DNA of 64,000 nucleotides from Roseovarius sp. A-2 (GTDB lineage: Bacteria; Pseudomonadota; Alphaproteobacteria; Rhodobacterales; Rhodobacteraceae): positions 372,001-436,000 of the forward strand of contig NZ_BDIY01000001.1 of the NCBI RefSeq assembly GCF_002072155.1, read 5' to 3'. The number at the start of each line of letters is the position of its first letter. The stretch's first letter is position 1. The translations under genes and the position numbers were made by a program. Positions 31,897 through 40,207 of the stretch are shown in pieces. Below the pieces are notes generated by a model. The model did no database searches. It was not told the origin of the DNA and saw nothing but the letters and a program-made list of their open reading frames with translations.

Positions 31897-34437
31897 ATGG
31901 GTCGCATTCATCCAGCGGGGGTGCGCGTGTTTCGACCGATTCTGAGCCTGTTCGGCACTGTCTTCAGCCTGATCACCCTGATCGTGGTGATCGTCGGGCT
32001 GTCGATCGGCGCGATTCTGCACATCTACGGCAAGGATCTGCCGAGCCATGAGAGCCTTGCCAATTACACGCCCCCCACGATCAGCCGGATCTATTCCAGC
32101 GAGGGGAGAATCATCGACGAATTCGCCCGCGAGCGGCGGCTCTTCACCCCGGCCGAGGATATTCCCGATCTGGTGAAACAGGCCTTCATCAGTGCCGAGG
32201 ACAAGAATTTCTATGAGCATGGCGGGTATGATGCCGTGGGCATCGCCTCGGCCATTGTCGATGCTGTCAAGTCGCGCGGGAGAAACGTGCGCGGCGCCTC
32301 AACCATCACGCAGCAGGTGATGAAGAATTTCCTGCTCTCGGGCGACCGGCGGCTGGAACGCAAGATCAAGGAGATCATCCTCGCCACCCGGATCGAGGAG
32401 ACGCTGAGTAAGGAGCAGATCCTCGAGCTTTACCTGAATGAGATTTTTCTTGGCCAGAACAGCTATGGCGTCACTGCGGCCGCGCAGACCTATTTCAACA
32501 AGACGCTGCGCGAACTCGCCCCGCATGAGGCCGCCGCGATCGCCGCCATGCCAAAGGCTCCGAGCGATTACCATCCGGTTCGTGAGAAAGAACGCCTGCT
32601 GGACCGACGCAATTTCGTGCTGCGCGAGATGTGGGAGAACGGGTATCTGACCGAGGCGGAATATCGCGCGGAGCGCGAGGCCCCGCTGCGCTCGGTGCAG
32701 AACGGAGATTTTGCGCCGTTCAGCGCCGATCTGCCGCCGCGCGATTACTTTACCGACGAGATCCGCCGTCAGCTCAGCGAGGATTTCGGCGAGGGCGAGT
32801 TTTTTTCGGGCGGGCTGTCGGTGCGGGCTACAGTCGATCCCGAGATGCAGGGCAATGCCGCCCGCGCGCTGCGCCGTCAACTCGAGCAGTATGACCGAGG
32901 GCGGGGGCGCTGGCGCGGCACCGGGCTGAGCCTTCCGCAGGAGGCTCTGGCCTCGGAGGACGCATGGCGCGCCGCGCTGGCCGACTTGCGGGTGCCGAGA
33001 GATATCGAATTGAACGGGCAATGGTATCCGGCGGTGGTGCTGGAGACCGGCGATCAGGTGATGCGTATCGGCATCGAAGGCGTCGAGGGCGTGCAGGAGG
33101 TGCCGCGCACCGATATCGCCTGGCTGCCCGGCGATTTCCATGAGACGTTTGACGCAGGCGACGTGGTTCATGTGCGTCGCATGACAGAGGACGGGAGCGG
33201 CGATTTCCTTCGCTGGAGCCTACGGCAGGTGCCCGAGGTCGAAGGCGCGTTCATGGCGATGGATGTCAACACGGGTCGCGTGCTGGCGATGCAGGGCGGG
33301 TTTTCCTACCAGCATTCGGTGTTCAACCGCGCCACCCAAGCGATGCGCCAGCCCGGCTCATCCTTCAAGCCCTTCGTGTATGCCGCTGCGCTCGACAGTG
33401 GCTATTCGCCGGCCACGATCATCATCGACGCGCCGATCGAGATCGACACGCCGCAGGGTCTGTGGCGGCCGCGCAATTCGTCGAACAAATATTACGGCCC
33501 GACGCCGCTGCGCACCGGCATCGAGCAATCGCGTAACCTGATGACCATCCGCCTTGCGCAGGAGGTGGGGATGGACGTGATCGCGGATTACGCCGAACGC
33601 TTTGGCGTCTATGACAACATGGGCAAGTTTCTGGCGAATTCGCTTGGCTCTGAGGAGACGACGCTGTTCAATATGGTCGCGGCCTATGCGATGTTCGCCA
33701 ATGGCGGTGAGCGGGTGCGTCCCAGCCTTGTAGACCGGGTGCAGGACCGCTATGGCCGCACAACCTATGCACAGGATCAGCGGCAATGCGTGGATTGCGA
33801 CGATCCCACCCTGCCCGAGGGCCGGGGCCCGCGCATCGTGTCGGATCGTGAGCGGGTGATGAACGCGGTCACCGCCTATCAGCTCACCTCGATGATGAAG
33901 GGCGTGGTGGATCGCGGCACCGCATCGGGCGTGATCGACCTGCCGGTGCCGGTGGCTGGCAAGACCGGTACCACCAACGATGCGCGCGATGTGTGGTTCG
34001 TGGGCTTTACCAGCAATATCGCGGCCGGGTGCTATATCGGCTACGACCAGCCGCGCGGCATGGGGCGTGGGGCCTATGGGGCGTCGCTCTGCGGGCCGGT
34101 GTTTCAGGAATTCATGACCGACGCGGTGGCCAAATATGGCGGCGGTCCCTTCGAGGTGCCGCCCGGCGGTCAATTCATCAAGATCGACCGATTCAGCGGC
34201 GCGCGTCTGCCCGATGATGCCGAAGGCGCGAACGTCGTGGCCGAGTATTTCCGCGACGGCGAGGAGCCGATCTTCGGGGTGGCCTATGACGGCGGCTTTG
34301 CGATGGGCAACGATCTCGATCTCTATAGCGCCGGTGAAAACGAGCAGGTGCGCGATGTCACCACCTCGACCGGCGAGAAGGCGCAGGTCGGCGGCAAGGC
34401 GACCTTCGGGTCGATGAGTTCGGGTGGGCTATACTAG
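31897..34437 (+). CDS. mrcA: Penicillin-binding protein 1A, bifunctional transglycosylase-transpeptidase
   Basis: 846 aa from the ATG at 31897. A membrane anchor (about residues 15-38) precedes the GT51 domain with catalytic Glu101 in 'SAEDKNFYEHGGYD' and 'GASTITQQVMKNFLL'. A beta-rich insertion typical of class A PBPs follows (about 300-450). The transpeptidase domain has Ser488 in the SSFK motif ('QPGSSFKPF'), SRN in 'EQSRNLM' and the KTG motif in 'AGKTGTTNDARDVWF'. Polymerises and cross-links peptidoglycan at the inner membrane. The frame is open farther upstream, overlapping amiC, but that part is not PBP-like. An acidic tail follows the catalytic domain. Confidence 0.95.
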   Translation: MGRIHPAGVRVFRPILSLFGTVFSLITLIVVIVGLSIGAILHIYGKDLPSHESLANYTPPTISRIYSSEGRIIDEFARERRLFTPAEDIPDLVKQAFISAEDKNFYEHGGYDAVGIASAIVDAVKSRGRNVRGASTITQQVMKNFLLSGDRRLERKIKEIILATRIEETLSKEQILELYLNEIFLGQNSYGVTAAAQTYFNKTLRELAPHEAAAIAAMPKAPSDYHPVREKERLLDRRNFVLREMWENGYLTEAEYRAEREAPLRSVQNGDFAPFSADLPPRDYFTDEIRRQLSEDFGEGEFFSGGLSVRATVDPEMQGNAARALRRQLEQYDRGRGRWRGTGLSLPQEALASEDAWRAALADLRVPRDIELNGQWYPAVVLETGDQVMRIGIEGVEGVQEVPRTDIAWLPGDFHETFDAGDVVHVRRMTEDGSGDFLRWSLRQVPEVEGAFMAMDVNTGRVLAMQGGFSYQHSVFNRATQAMRQPGSSFKPFVYAAALDSGYSPATIIIDAPIEIDTPQGLWRPRNSSNKYYGPTPLRTGIEQSRNLMTIRLAQEVGMDVIADYAERFGVYDNMGKFLANSLGSEETTLFNMVAAYAMFANGGERVRPSLVDRVQDRYGRTTYAQDQRQCVDCDDPTLPEGRGPRIVSDRERVMNAVTAYQLTSMMKGVVDRGTASGVIDLPVPVAGKTGTTNDARDVWFVGFTSNIAAGCYIGYDQPRGMGRGAYGASLCGPVFQEFMTDAVAKYGGGPFEVPPGGQFIKIDRFSGARLPDDAEGANVVAEYFRDGEEPIFGVAYDGGFAMGNDLDLYSAGENEQVRDVTTSTGEKAQVGGKATFGSMSSGGLY

Positions 34438-34650
34438 GGCAGGGGTCCGGGTGTTACGATGGGGCGTTATGGCCCGGCGATCGCTCGGCACCTCCGGTGC
34501 GTTTCCCGCAGGATGCAGCAACGGCAGCAACAGGCCAGAGTCGGCCTCAATATGCCCGTGATGCCCGTCCCTGTGACGACGCGCTGCCCTTGCCCGGCCC
34601 GCCGCGCTGCGGTATCACCCGCATCTGAGCAGGCAAGGACAGATCAGACA

Positions 34651-35778
34651 ATGCGCGCCGAAACCCAGACCCTCGTTTCCGAGATCGAAAAATCGCTGGA
34701 GTTGTTGCGCCAGCGATTGGGGTGGGAGACCGCCCAACACCGGCTGGAGGAATTCAATGCCCGGGTCGAGGATCCCACGCTCTGGGATGATCCGGGGCAG
34801 GCGCAGAAACTGATGCGTGAGCGGCAGGCATTGGTCGATGCGCTGGAGACGCATGACAACATCAAGCAGGAGATGGAGGATCAGCTTGGCCTGATCGAGC
34901 TGGGCGAGATGGAGGACGATGTCGAGGTCGTCGCCGAGGCCGAGGCCGCGTTGCGCACGCTGGCCAAGGTCGCCGCCGCCAAGGAACTTGAGGCGCTTCT
35001 GGATGGTGAGGCGGATGCCAATGACACCTTCCTCGAGATCAACGCCGGTGCAGGCGGCACCGAGAGTTGTGACTGGGCGTCGATGCTGGCGCGGATGTAT
35101 GTCCGTTGGGCCGAAAAGCGTGGCTATTCTGTAGAGTTGCAGTCGGAATCAGGGGGCGACGAGGCGGGGATCAAATCCGCCGCCTACAAGATCAGCGGGC
35201 ACAATGCCTATGGCTGGCTGAAATCGGAATCGGGCGTGCATCGGCTGGTGCGTATTTCGCCGTTCGATTCGGCGGCCAAGCGGCATACCTCCTTCTCGTC
35301 GGTCTGGGTCTATCCGGTGGTTGACGACAATATCGACGTCGAGGTGAACCCGGCCGATATCCGCATCGACACCTATCGCTCGTCGGGCGCGGGCGGGCAG
35401 CACGTCAATACGACCGACTCGGCAGTGCGGATCACCCATATTCCGACCGGCATCGTGGTGACCTCGAGCCAGAAATCCCAGCACCAGAACCGCGATATTG
35501 CCATGAAGGCGCTGAAATCGCGGCTCTACCAGCAGGAATTGGACCGCCGCAACGCCGCCATCAACGAGGCGCATGACAACAAGGGCGATGCCGGTTGGGG
35601 CAACCAGATCCGCTCTTACGTGCTGCAACCCTACCAGATGGTCAAGGATCTGCGCACCGGGGTCGAGACCTCGGACACCAAGGGCGTGCTCGACGGTGAC
35701 CTCGACCAATTCATGGCCGCCACATTGGCGCAGAATGTCAGCGGCAAGAGCCGCGCCGAGGCACAGGGGGACGATTGA
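34651..35778 (+). CDS. prfB: Peptide chain release factor 2
   Basis: 375 aa from the ATG at 34651. Terminates translation at UGA and UAA. The GGQ motif is at residues 248-250 ('[10 protein letters not shown]'), and the RF2 stop-recognition tripeptide SPF appears in '[13 protein letters not shown]'. The coding frame is continuous: there is no in-frame TGA and no CTTTGA slippery site near codon 26, so it lacks the autoregulatory frameshift of E. coli prfB. The 213-base gap before it is G+C-rich and holds no recognisable gene or clear promoter. Confidence 0.96.
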   Translation: MRAETQTLVSEIEKSLELLRQRLGWETAQHRLEEFNARVEDPTLWDDPGQAQKLMRERQALVDALETHDNIKQEMEDQLGLIELGEMEDDVEVVAEAEAALRTLAKVAAAKELEALLDGEADANDTFLEINAGAGGTESCDWASMLARMYVRWAEKRGYSVELQSESGGDEAGIKSAAYKISGHNAYGWLKSESGVHRLVRISPFDSAAKRHTSFSSVWVYPVVDDNIDVEVNPADIRIDTYRSSGAGGQHVNTTDSAVRITHIPTGIVVTSSQKSQHQNRDIAMKALKSRLYQQELDRRNAAINEAHDNKGDAGWGNQIRSYVLQPYQMVKDLRTGVETSDTKGVLDGDLDQFMAATLAQNVSGKSRAEAQGDD

Positions 35779-35935
35779 CCGCTCTGTCGCCCGTGCCTAG
35801 GGTGGGCGCAAATAATTTTCGTGATTTGCGGGGCTGGCTTGCATTGGTGCTTCCAACCGACGCTTTGAACGACTAGATAAGCCAATGATATTCCCGGGGG
35901 CGATCCATGGACCCCCGTGAAAGGGAGAGACAGAC

Positions 35936-36166
35936 ATGCTGAACAATATCGGCCTTCCCGGCCTTCTTCTCATCGCCGTGGTGGTGCTGGTGCTTTTCGG
36001 TCGCGGCAAGATTTCCTCGCTGATGGGCGAAGTGGGCAAGGGCATTACTTCGTTCAAGAAAGGCGTCGCCGAGGGCACCAAGGAGCTTGACGACGACTCC
36101 CAGTCAGAGGGGGAGGTCGAGACCGCCCGCGACGTGACGCCCGAAGACAAAAAAGACAAGGCCTGA
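35936..36166 (+). CDS. tatA: Sec-independent protein translocase subunit TatA
   Basis: 76 aa. One N-terminal transmembrane helix ('[20 protein letters not shown]', residues about 4-23) with the FGRGK hinge and an amphipathic helix ('[20 protein letters not shown]'), then an acidic tail. TatA oligomers form the transport path for folded twin-arginine substrates such as the DUF882 protein in this window. Ribosome binding site AAGGGAGAG lies about 9 bases upstream. In the leader, CGGGGG (35895-35900) and CCCCCG (35912-35917) form a 6-bp hairpin. First gene of tatABC. Confidence 0.95.
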   Translation: MLNNIGLPGLLLIAVVVLVLFGRGKISSLMGEVGKGITSFKKGVAEGTKELDDDSQSEGEVETARDVTPEDKKDKA

Positions 36167-36173
36167 TCCGTAA

Positions 36174-36683
36174 ATGTTCGACCTGGGCTGGACCGAGCTT
36201 CTGCTCATCGGCATCGTGGCGCTGATCGTCGTGGGCCCCAAGGACCTGCCCGGGATGTTTCAGTCCGTTGGCCAGTTCGTGGGCAAGGCCAAGGGCATGG
36301 CGCGTGAATTCAGTCGCGCAATGAATGACGCGGCGGACCAATCCGGCGTGGGTGACATTCAAAAGACCTTCAAGGCCGCGTCCAATCCGATGAAATCGGC
36401 GATGGATGAGGTCAAGAAGACGACCGAGAACGCGACGCGCGATCTGACCACGATCGATACGCCCGCGCTGAGCCCCGAGCGGCAGGCGCAGGCCGACAAG
36501 ATTCGCGAAAAGTCCGCCGAGATGGCTACCGCCCGCCGCGCCGCCGAGGCCGAGGCCAAAGCCGCCGCCGAGGCGCAAGCGACAAACGCGCCCGAGAGTG
36601 AATCCGCAAAGCCGAAAGATAAACCCAAGGCTAAGGCCAAGACCAAGACCAGCAAGGCCGCCAAGGCCGAGGACAAGGCATGA
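36174..36683 (+). CDS. tatB: Sec-independent protein translocase subunit TatB
   Basis: 169 aa. TatB opening '[20 protein letters not shown]' with the Glu8 that is characteristic of TatB, the 'GPKDLPGM' hinge and a long amphipathic helix. The C-terminal third is a low-complexity Ala/Lys/Glu tail ('[19 protein letters not shown]'), as in other Rhodobacterales. With TatC it recognises twin-arginine signals. It is 7 bases after tatA and overlaps tatC by 4 bases. Confidence 0.95.
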   Translation: MFDLGWTELLLIGIVALIVVGPKDLPGMFQSVGQFVGKAKGMAREFSRAMNDAADQSGVGDIQKTFKAASNPMKSAMDEVKKTTENATRDLTTIDTPALSPERQAQADKIREKSAEMATARRAAEAEAKAAAEAQATNAPESESAKPKDKPKAKAKTKTSKAAKAEDKA

Positions 36684-37603
36684 GCACCCCCGACGAGATC
36701 GAGGATAGCAGCGCGCCGCTGATCGAGCATCTGGCGGAACTGCGCACGCGGCTTATCCATTCGGTGGTGGCCTTCGTCATCGGCATGGTGATCTGTTTCA
36801 CCGTTGCCACGCCGATCTTCAACTTTCTTACAGCGCCGCTCTGTCAGGTTCTGGCCGAGCGAGGACAGGATTGCGACCTGATCTTCATCTCCCCGCAGGA
36901 GGGCTTCTTCGTGGCGATCAAGGTTTCGCTTCTGGGTGGTTTCATCCTCGCCTTTCCCTATATCGCCAATCAGATGTGGCGGTTCGTGGCACCGGGGCTC
37001 TACAAATCGGAAAAGGGTGCGTTCCTGCCGTTTCTCGTGGCCTCACCGTTCATGTTCTTCCTCGGCGCCGGCTTCGCGTTTTACGTGGTTACGCCTCTGG
37101 CCTATGATTTCTTCCTTGGCTTCCAGCAATTCGGCGGTCAGGGCGAGGTGATCGAGGGTCAGCAGAACGCAGCCCCCCTTTCGGTGGTGTTTCAGGGGTC
37201 TGCCCAGGAATATCTCAACCTCACCATCAAGTTCATCGTCGCCTTTGGCCTGTGTTTTCAGCTTCCGGTTCTGCTCACGCTGATGGGCAAGGCCGGGCTG
37301 GTCAGCGCGCAGGGCCTGCGCTCGGTGCGCAAATACGCGATGGTGGGCATCCTGGTTCTGGCCGCCTTGGTGACGCCGCCAGACGTTATCACCCAGATCA
37401 TTCTCTTCGTCGTGGTTTACGGCCTCTACGAGGTGTCGATCCAGCTTGTGCAGCGGGTCGAGAAAAAGCGCGAGGCAGAGCTACGCGAACAGGGGCTGTG
37501 GTTTGATGAAGACGAGGATGACGAGATCGTCCCCGATGAAAAGGAGTTGCAGGCCGAATTCGACCGCGACGCCGCCAAGGGCAAGGACAAGGACAAGGAC
37601 TGA
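36680..37603 (+). CDS. tatC: Sec-independent protein translocase subunit TatC
   Basis: 307 aa with six membrane segments. Signature regions are '[20 protein letters not shown]' at the N-terminus, '[20 protein letters not shown]' after the second helix, and '[20 protein letters not shown]' for the late helices. TatC is the receptor for twin-arginine signal peptides. It is longer than the 258-aa E. coli protein because of a charged C-terminal extension of about 45 residues ('[15 protein letters not shown]' and a Lys/Asp-rich end). Its stop directly abuts the start of the DUF815 gene. Confidence 0.96.
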   Translation: MSTPDEIEDSSAPLIEHLAELRTRLIHSVVAFVIGMVICFTVATPIFNFLTAPLCQVLAERGQDCDLIFISPQEGFFVAIKVSLLGGFILAFPYIANQMWRFVAPGLYKSEKGAFLPFLVASPFMFFLGAGFAFYVVTPLAYDFFLGFQQFGGQGEVIEGQQNAAPLSVVFQGSAQEYLNLTIKFIVAFGLCFQLPVLLTLMGKAGLVSAQGLRSVRKYAMVGILVLAALVTPPDVITQIILFVVVYGLYEVSIQLVQRVEKKREAELREQGLWFDEDEDDEIVPDEKELQAEFDRDAAKGKDKDKD

Positions 37604-38443
37604 ATGACCGCCGACCCGATGGACCGTATCGCCGCCGCGCTGGAGCGGATGGCCCCCGCCCCGCTGACTGCGCCCGATTTCGACACCGCCGATGCCTTTG
37701 TCTGGCACGTGTCGCCGGATCGGCTGGAGCCGGTGGGTACGGTCAACGGCGTGGGCATGGACCTGCTTGTAGGCATCGACCGGTCGCGCGATACCCTGCT
37801 GGCAAATACGCAGCAATTCGCGCGCGGTCTGTCGGCCAATAACGCGCTCCTCTGGGGGGCGCGTGGCATGGGTAAATCGAGCCTCGTGAAGGCGGTGCAT
37901 GCCGCCGTGCGGGCCGAGGGGCTACCGCTCAAGATCGTGGAATTGCAGCGCGAGGATCTGCCCTCGGTGGGGCGTCTCTTGAACCTATTGCGCGGGGCGG
38001 ATGCACGGTTTCTGCTGTTTTGCGACGATCTGAGCTTTGGCCATGACGACCAGCATTACAAGTCGCTGAAGGCGGTTCTGGATGGTGGGATCGAGGGGCG
38101 GCCCGACAACGTGGTGTTCTACGCCACCTCGAACCGCCGCCACCTGATGCCGCGCGACATGATCGAGAACGAACGCTCCAGCGCCATCAACCCCTCCGAG
38201 GCGGTGGAGGAGAAGGTCTCGCTTTCGGACCGGTTCGGCCTGTGGCTGGGTTTTCACCCTTGCGATCAGGACGAATACCTGTCGATGATCAGGGGCTATT
38301 GCGATGCCTACGGGGTCGAGATCGACGACGCCACCCTGCGCGCCGAGGCGATCGAATGGCAGGCCACGCGCGGTGCACGCTCAGGTAGGGTGGCCTGGCA
38401 GTATTTCACTGATCTGGCGGGGCGGCGCGGCATTCGCGTCTAA
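37604..38443 (+). CDS. DUF815-family AAA-type ATPase
   Basis: 279 aa. Walker A 'LLWGARGMGKSSLVKAV' (about residues 82-98) and a Walker B-like 'FLLFCDDLSFG' (about 132-142) followed by 'VVFYATSNRRHLMPRDM', a sensor-type segment. This fits the DUF815 (PF05673) predicted ATPases; their role is not established. The ATG follows the tatC stop with no spacer, so it is co-translated with tatABC, suggesting a link to export or simply operon membership. The conserved association with Tat would need a genome survey. Confidence 0.85.
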   Translation: MTADPMDRIAAALERMAPAPLTAPDFDTADAFVWHVSPDRLEPVGTVNGVGMDLLVGIDRSRDTLLANTQQFARGLSANNALLWGARGMGKSSLVKAVHAAVRAEGLPLKIVELQREDLPSVGRLLNLLRGADARFLLFCDDLSFGHDDQHYKSLKAVLDGGIEGRPDNVVFYATSNRRHLMPRDMIENERSSAINPSEAVEEKVSLSDRFGLWLGFHPCDQDEYLSMIRGYCDAYGVEIDDATLRAEAIEWQATRGARSGRVAWQYFTDLAGRRGIRV

Positions 38444-38448
38444 GCGCG

Positions 38449-38460
38449 CCCCCCCCCCCC
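38449..38460. repeat. Poly-C homopolymer (12 C) between convergent genes
   Basis: A run of twelve C immediately after the DUF815 stop and before the 3' end of the aldolase gene. It is flanked by AGCGCG and GAGGGCGCT, which can pair over it, so it may be part of a shared terminator hairpin. Such runs are prone to slippage and sequencing error. Confidence 0.6.
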
Positions 38461-38468
38461 GAGGGCGC

Positions 38469-39362
38469 TCAGCCCGCGACAGAGGCCTTGTGGATCTCGT
38501 CGATCGAGGCGGCAATCGTGGCGTTGAACTCCGCATCCGATTGCTGCGCCGATAGCCCTTCGGTCAGTGCGCGGCTGAAGCTCGCGATCACGCCCCGGTT
38601 CTGTGCCAGACGCACATTGGCCTCTTCCCGGCTATAGCCACCTGACAGCGCCACCACGCGCAGCACGCGCGGGTGATTGACCAGCATCTCATACAGGTTC
38701 GGTGCCTCGGGCAGGGTCAGTTTCAGCATCACCTCCTGATCGTCGGGCAGCGCCTCGAGTTGTGCCAGGATCGCGGAGCGCAACAACTCCTCGGCCTCGG
38801 CCTTGTCGGCGATGGAGATGGTCACCTCAGGTTCGATGATCGGCACGAGCCCGTGGCCGAGGATCTGTTGTCCGACCTCGAATTGCTGCGCGACCACGGC
38901 CTCGATGCCCGCTTTATTGGCCGCGTCGATCACCGACCGCATCTTGGTGCCGAAAATCCCCGCCTCGACGCCGCGCGCGAGCAGCGCATCGAGTTCCGGC
39001 ATCGGTTTCATCAGCTTGACGCCGTCGGTCTCGTCGGCCAGCCCCTTATCGACCTTGAGAAACGGCACCACGCCGCGCTCCTGCCAGAGGAAATCCGGCG
39101 CGGGTTTGCCGCCAATGTCGCGGTCCATGGTCATCTCGAAAAGGATCGCGCCGAGCACCTTCTCGCCGGTGAAGGCCGGGGCCTGCGCGATCCGTGCGCG
39201 CATGGCGTGGATCAGGTCGAACATTTCGGCGTCGGAGGTGTATTCGCTTTCCTCGACACCGTAGAGGCGCAGCGCCTTGGGGGTGGAGCCGCCCGATTGA
39301 TCGAGCGCTGCGATAAAGCCTTGCCCCTCGCGAAGTTTCTTTCTTTGCTCGGCCTGTGACAT
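38469..39362 (-). CDS. fda: Class I fructose-bisphosphate aldolase
   Basis: 297 aa, metal-independent Schiff-base aldolase of the bacterial class I type. Recognised by 'GFIAALDQSGGSTPKALRLY' near the N-terminus, 'ILFEMTMDRDIGGKPAPDFL', 'VVPFLKVDKGLADETDGVKL', and 'GLVPIIEPEVTIS', which bears the substrate-binding Glu. It interconverts fructose 1,6-bisphosphate with triose phosphates, in roseobacters mainly for gluconeogenesis. Convergent with the DUF815 gene across the poly-C tract. Confidence 0.94.
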   Translation of the reverse strand: MSQAEQRKKLREGQGFIAALDQSGGSTPKALRLYGVEESEYTSDAEMFDLIHAMRARIAQAPAFTGEKVLGAILFEMTMDRDIGGKPAPDFLWQERGVVPFLKVDKGLADETDGVKLMKPMPELDALLARGVEAGIFGTKMRSVIDAANKAGIEAVVAQQFEVGQQILGHGLVPIIEPEVTISIADKAEAEELLRSAILAQLEALPDDQEVMLKLTLPEAPNLYEMLVNHPRVLRVVALSGGYSREEANVRLAQNRGVIASFSRALTEGLSAQQSDAEFNATIAASIDEIHKASVAG

Positions 39363-39500
39363 GCGATGCCCCCTTTGGTCAGGATGGAGTTTCCGCCGTC
39401 TTAGGCGACGGGCGCGCGCCGTGCAATCGTGATGGCGCTAACAGGGGGTGTCCGGGCGGCGGGCCTTTGGATAGTGATGTCGGAACGTCCAAAGAAGGTC

Positions 39501-39911
39501 TCAGCGCAGCTTCGGCACCCCGCCGGGCAGGGTGTCACGCTCCACCACACCCGCGCGCAAGGACCGGCCGATGCGATGCGCGAGGGCCGACCACGCGGCG
39601 GCCTGATCCGGGCGCAACTCAGCGCGCAGGACACTGTCAAATAGGTCGAGCCAGGTGGAGAACATGCCGGGCCGGACATTCCTGGCCTTCACATGTGCAG
39701 CCATCGGCGAGCCGTCATAGACCCGCTCATGCAGGATGGAATTGGCCCAGAAATCGGCAACCTTGGCCTCATGCGCGGGCCAGTCATCGACATGCACGGC
39801 AAAGACCGGGCCGAGACCGGGATGCCCGCGCACGGCCTCGTAGAACGCCGCGACGACCCGCTCGATCTCGGGGCGGGTGATGTCGAAACGCGGGGGCAGG
39901 GCGGTGCTCAT
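39501..39911 (-). CDS. Group 3 truncated haemoglobin
   Basis: 136 aa. Group III trHb features: 'RVVAAFYEAVRGHPGLGPVF' for the A-B helices, 'WPAHEAKVADFWANSILH' for the E helix region with Trp, and 'YDGSPMAAHVKARN', where the His is the likely proximal haem ligand. Such globins are proposed to handle oxygen, nitric oxide or peroxide; the role here is unknown. It lies 138 bases upstream of the aldolase start on the same strand, and its own upstream gap (39912-40207) contains two tandem hairpins. Confidence 0.9.
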   Translation of the reverse strand: MSTALPPRFDITRPEIERVVAAFYEAVRGHPGLGPVFAVHVDDWPAHEAKVADFWANSILHERVYDGSPMAAHVKARNVRPGMFSTWLDLFDSVLRAELRPDQAAAWSALAHRIGRSLRAGVVERDTLPGGVPKLR

Positions 39912-39969
39912 GCTCTTTATGTGGCGCGGGATGCGGGCTGAGGCAATCCCCCTTTGTGACTGGGTCGAG

Positions 39970-40015
39970 CCGAAATCTTCAAAAGATTTCGGAACGCTTT
40001 CTTTTCAAGAAAGCG
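39970..40015. repeat. Two tandem perfect hairpins
   Basis: CCGAAATCTT (39970-39979) with AAGATTTCGG (39983-39992), and CGCTTTCTT (39995-40003) with AAGAAAGCG (40007-40015), each with a 3-base loop, separated by 2 bases. They lie in the 296-base gap between the truncated haemoglobin start and ileS, which otherwise holds no recognised gene. Neither is followed by a T-run, so they look like a repeat element rather than a terminator. Confidence 0.55.
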
Positions 40016-40207
40016 GGGGCTCCCCCTCTGGACGCGTGCCGGGTCCGCGCCTATAAGGCCGGACATGATGAGACGCATCGCGATCATTATTCGAATTACA
40101 TGCCCGGCGCTCTGACCCCATCGAGCCGCCGGGATTTCAGGCGTTTGAGTCATCGCGCCGCCCCTAAACTCCAGATTTCCAACGCCCCGTGACAAAGGAC
40201 GTCACCC

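Noticed and set aside
34651..34740. Programmed frameshift in prfB
   Set aside because: The frame is continuous with no internal TGA or slippery CTTTGA site.
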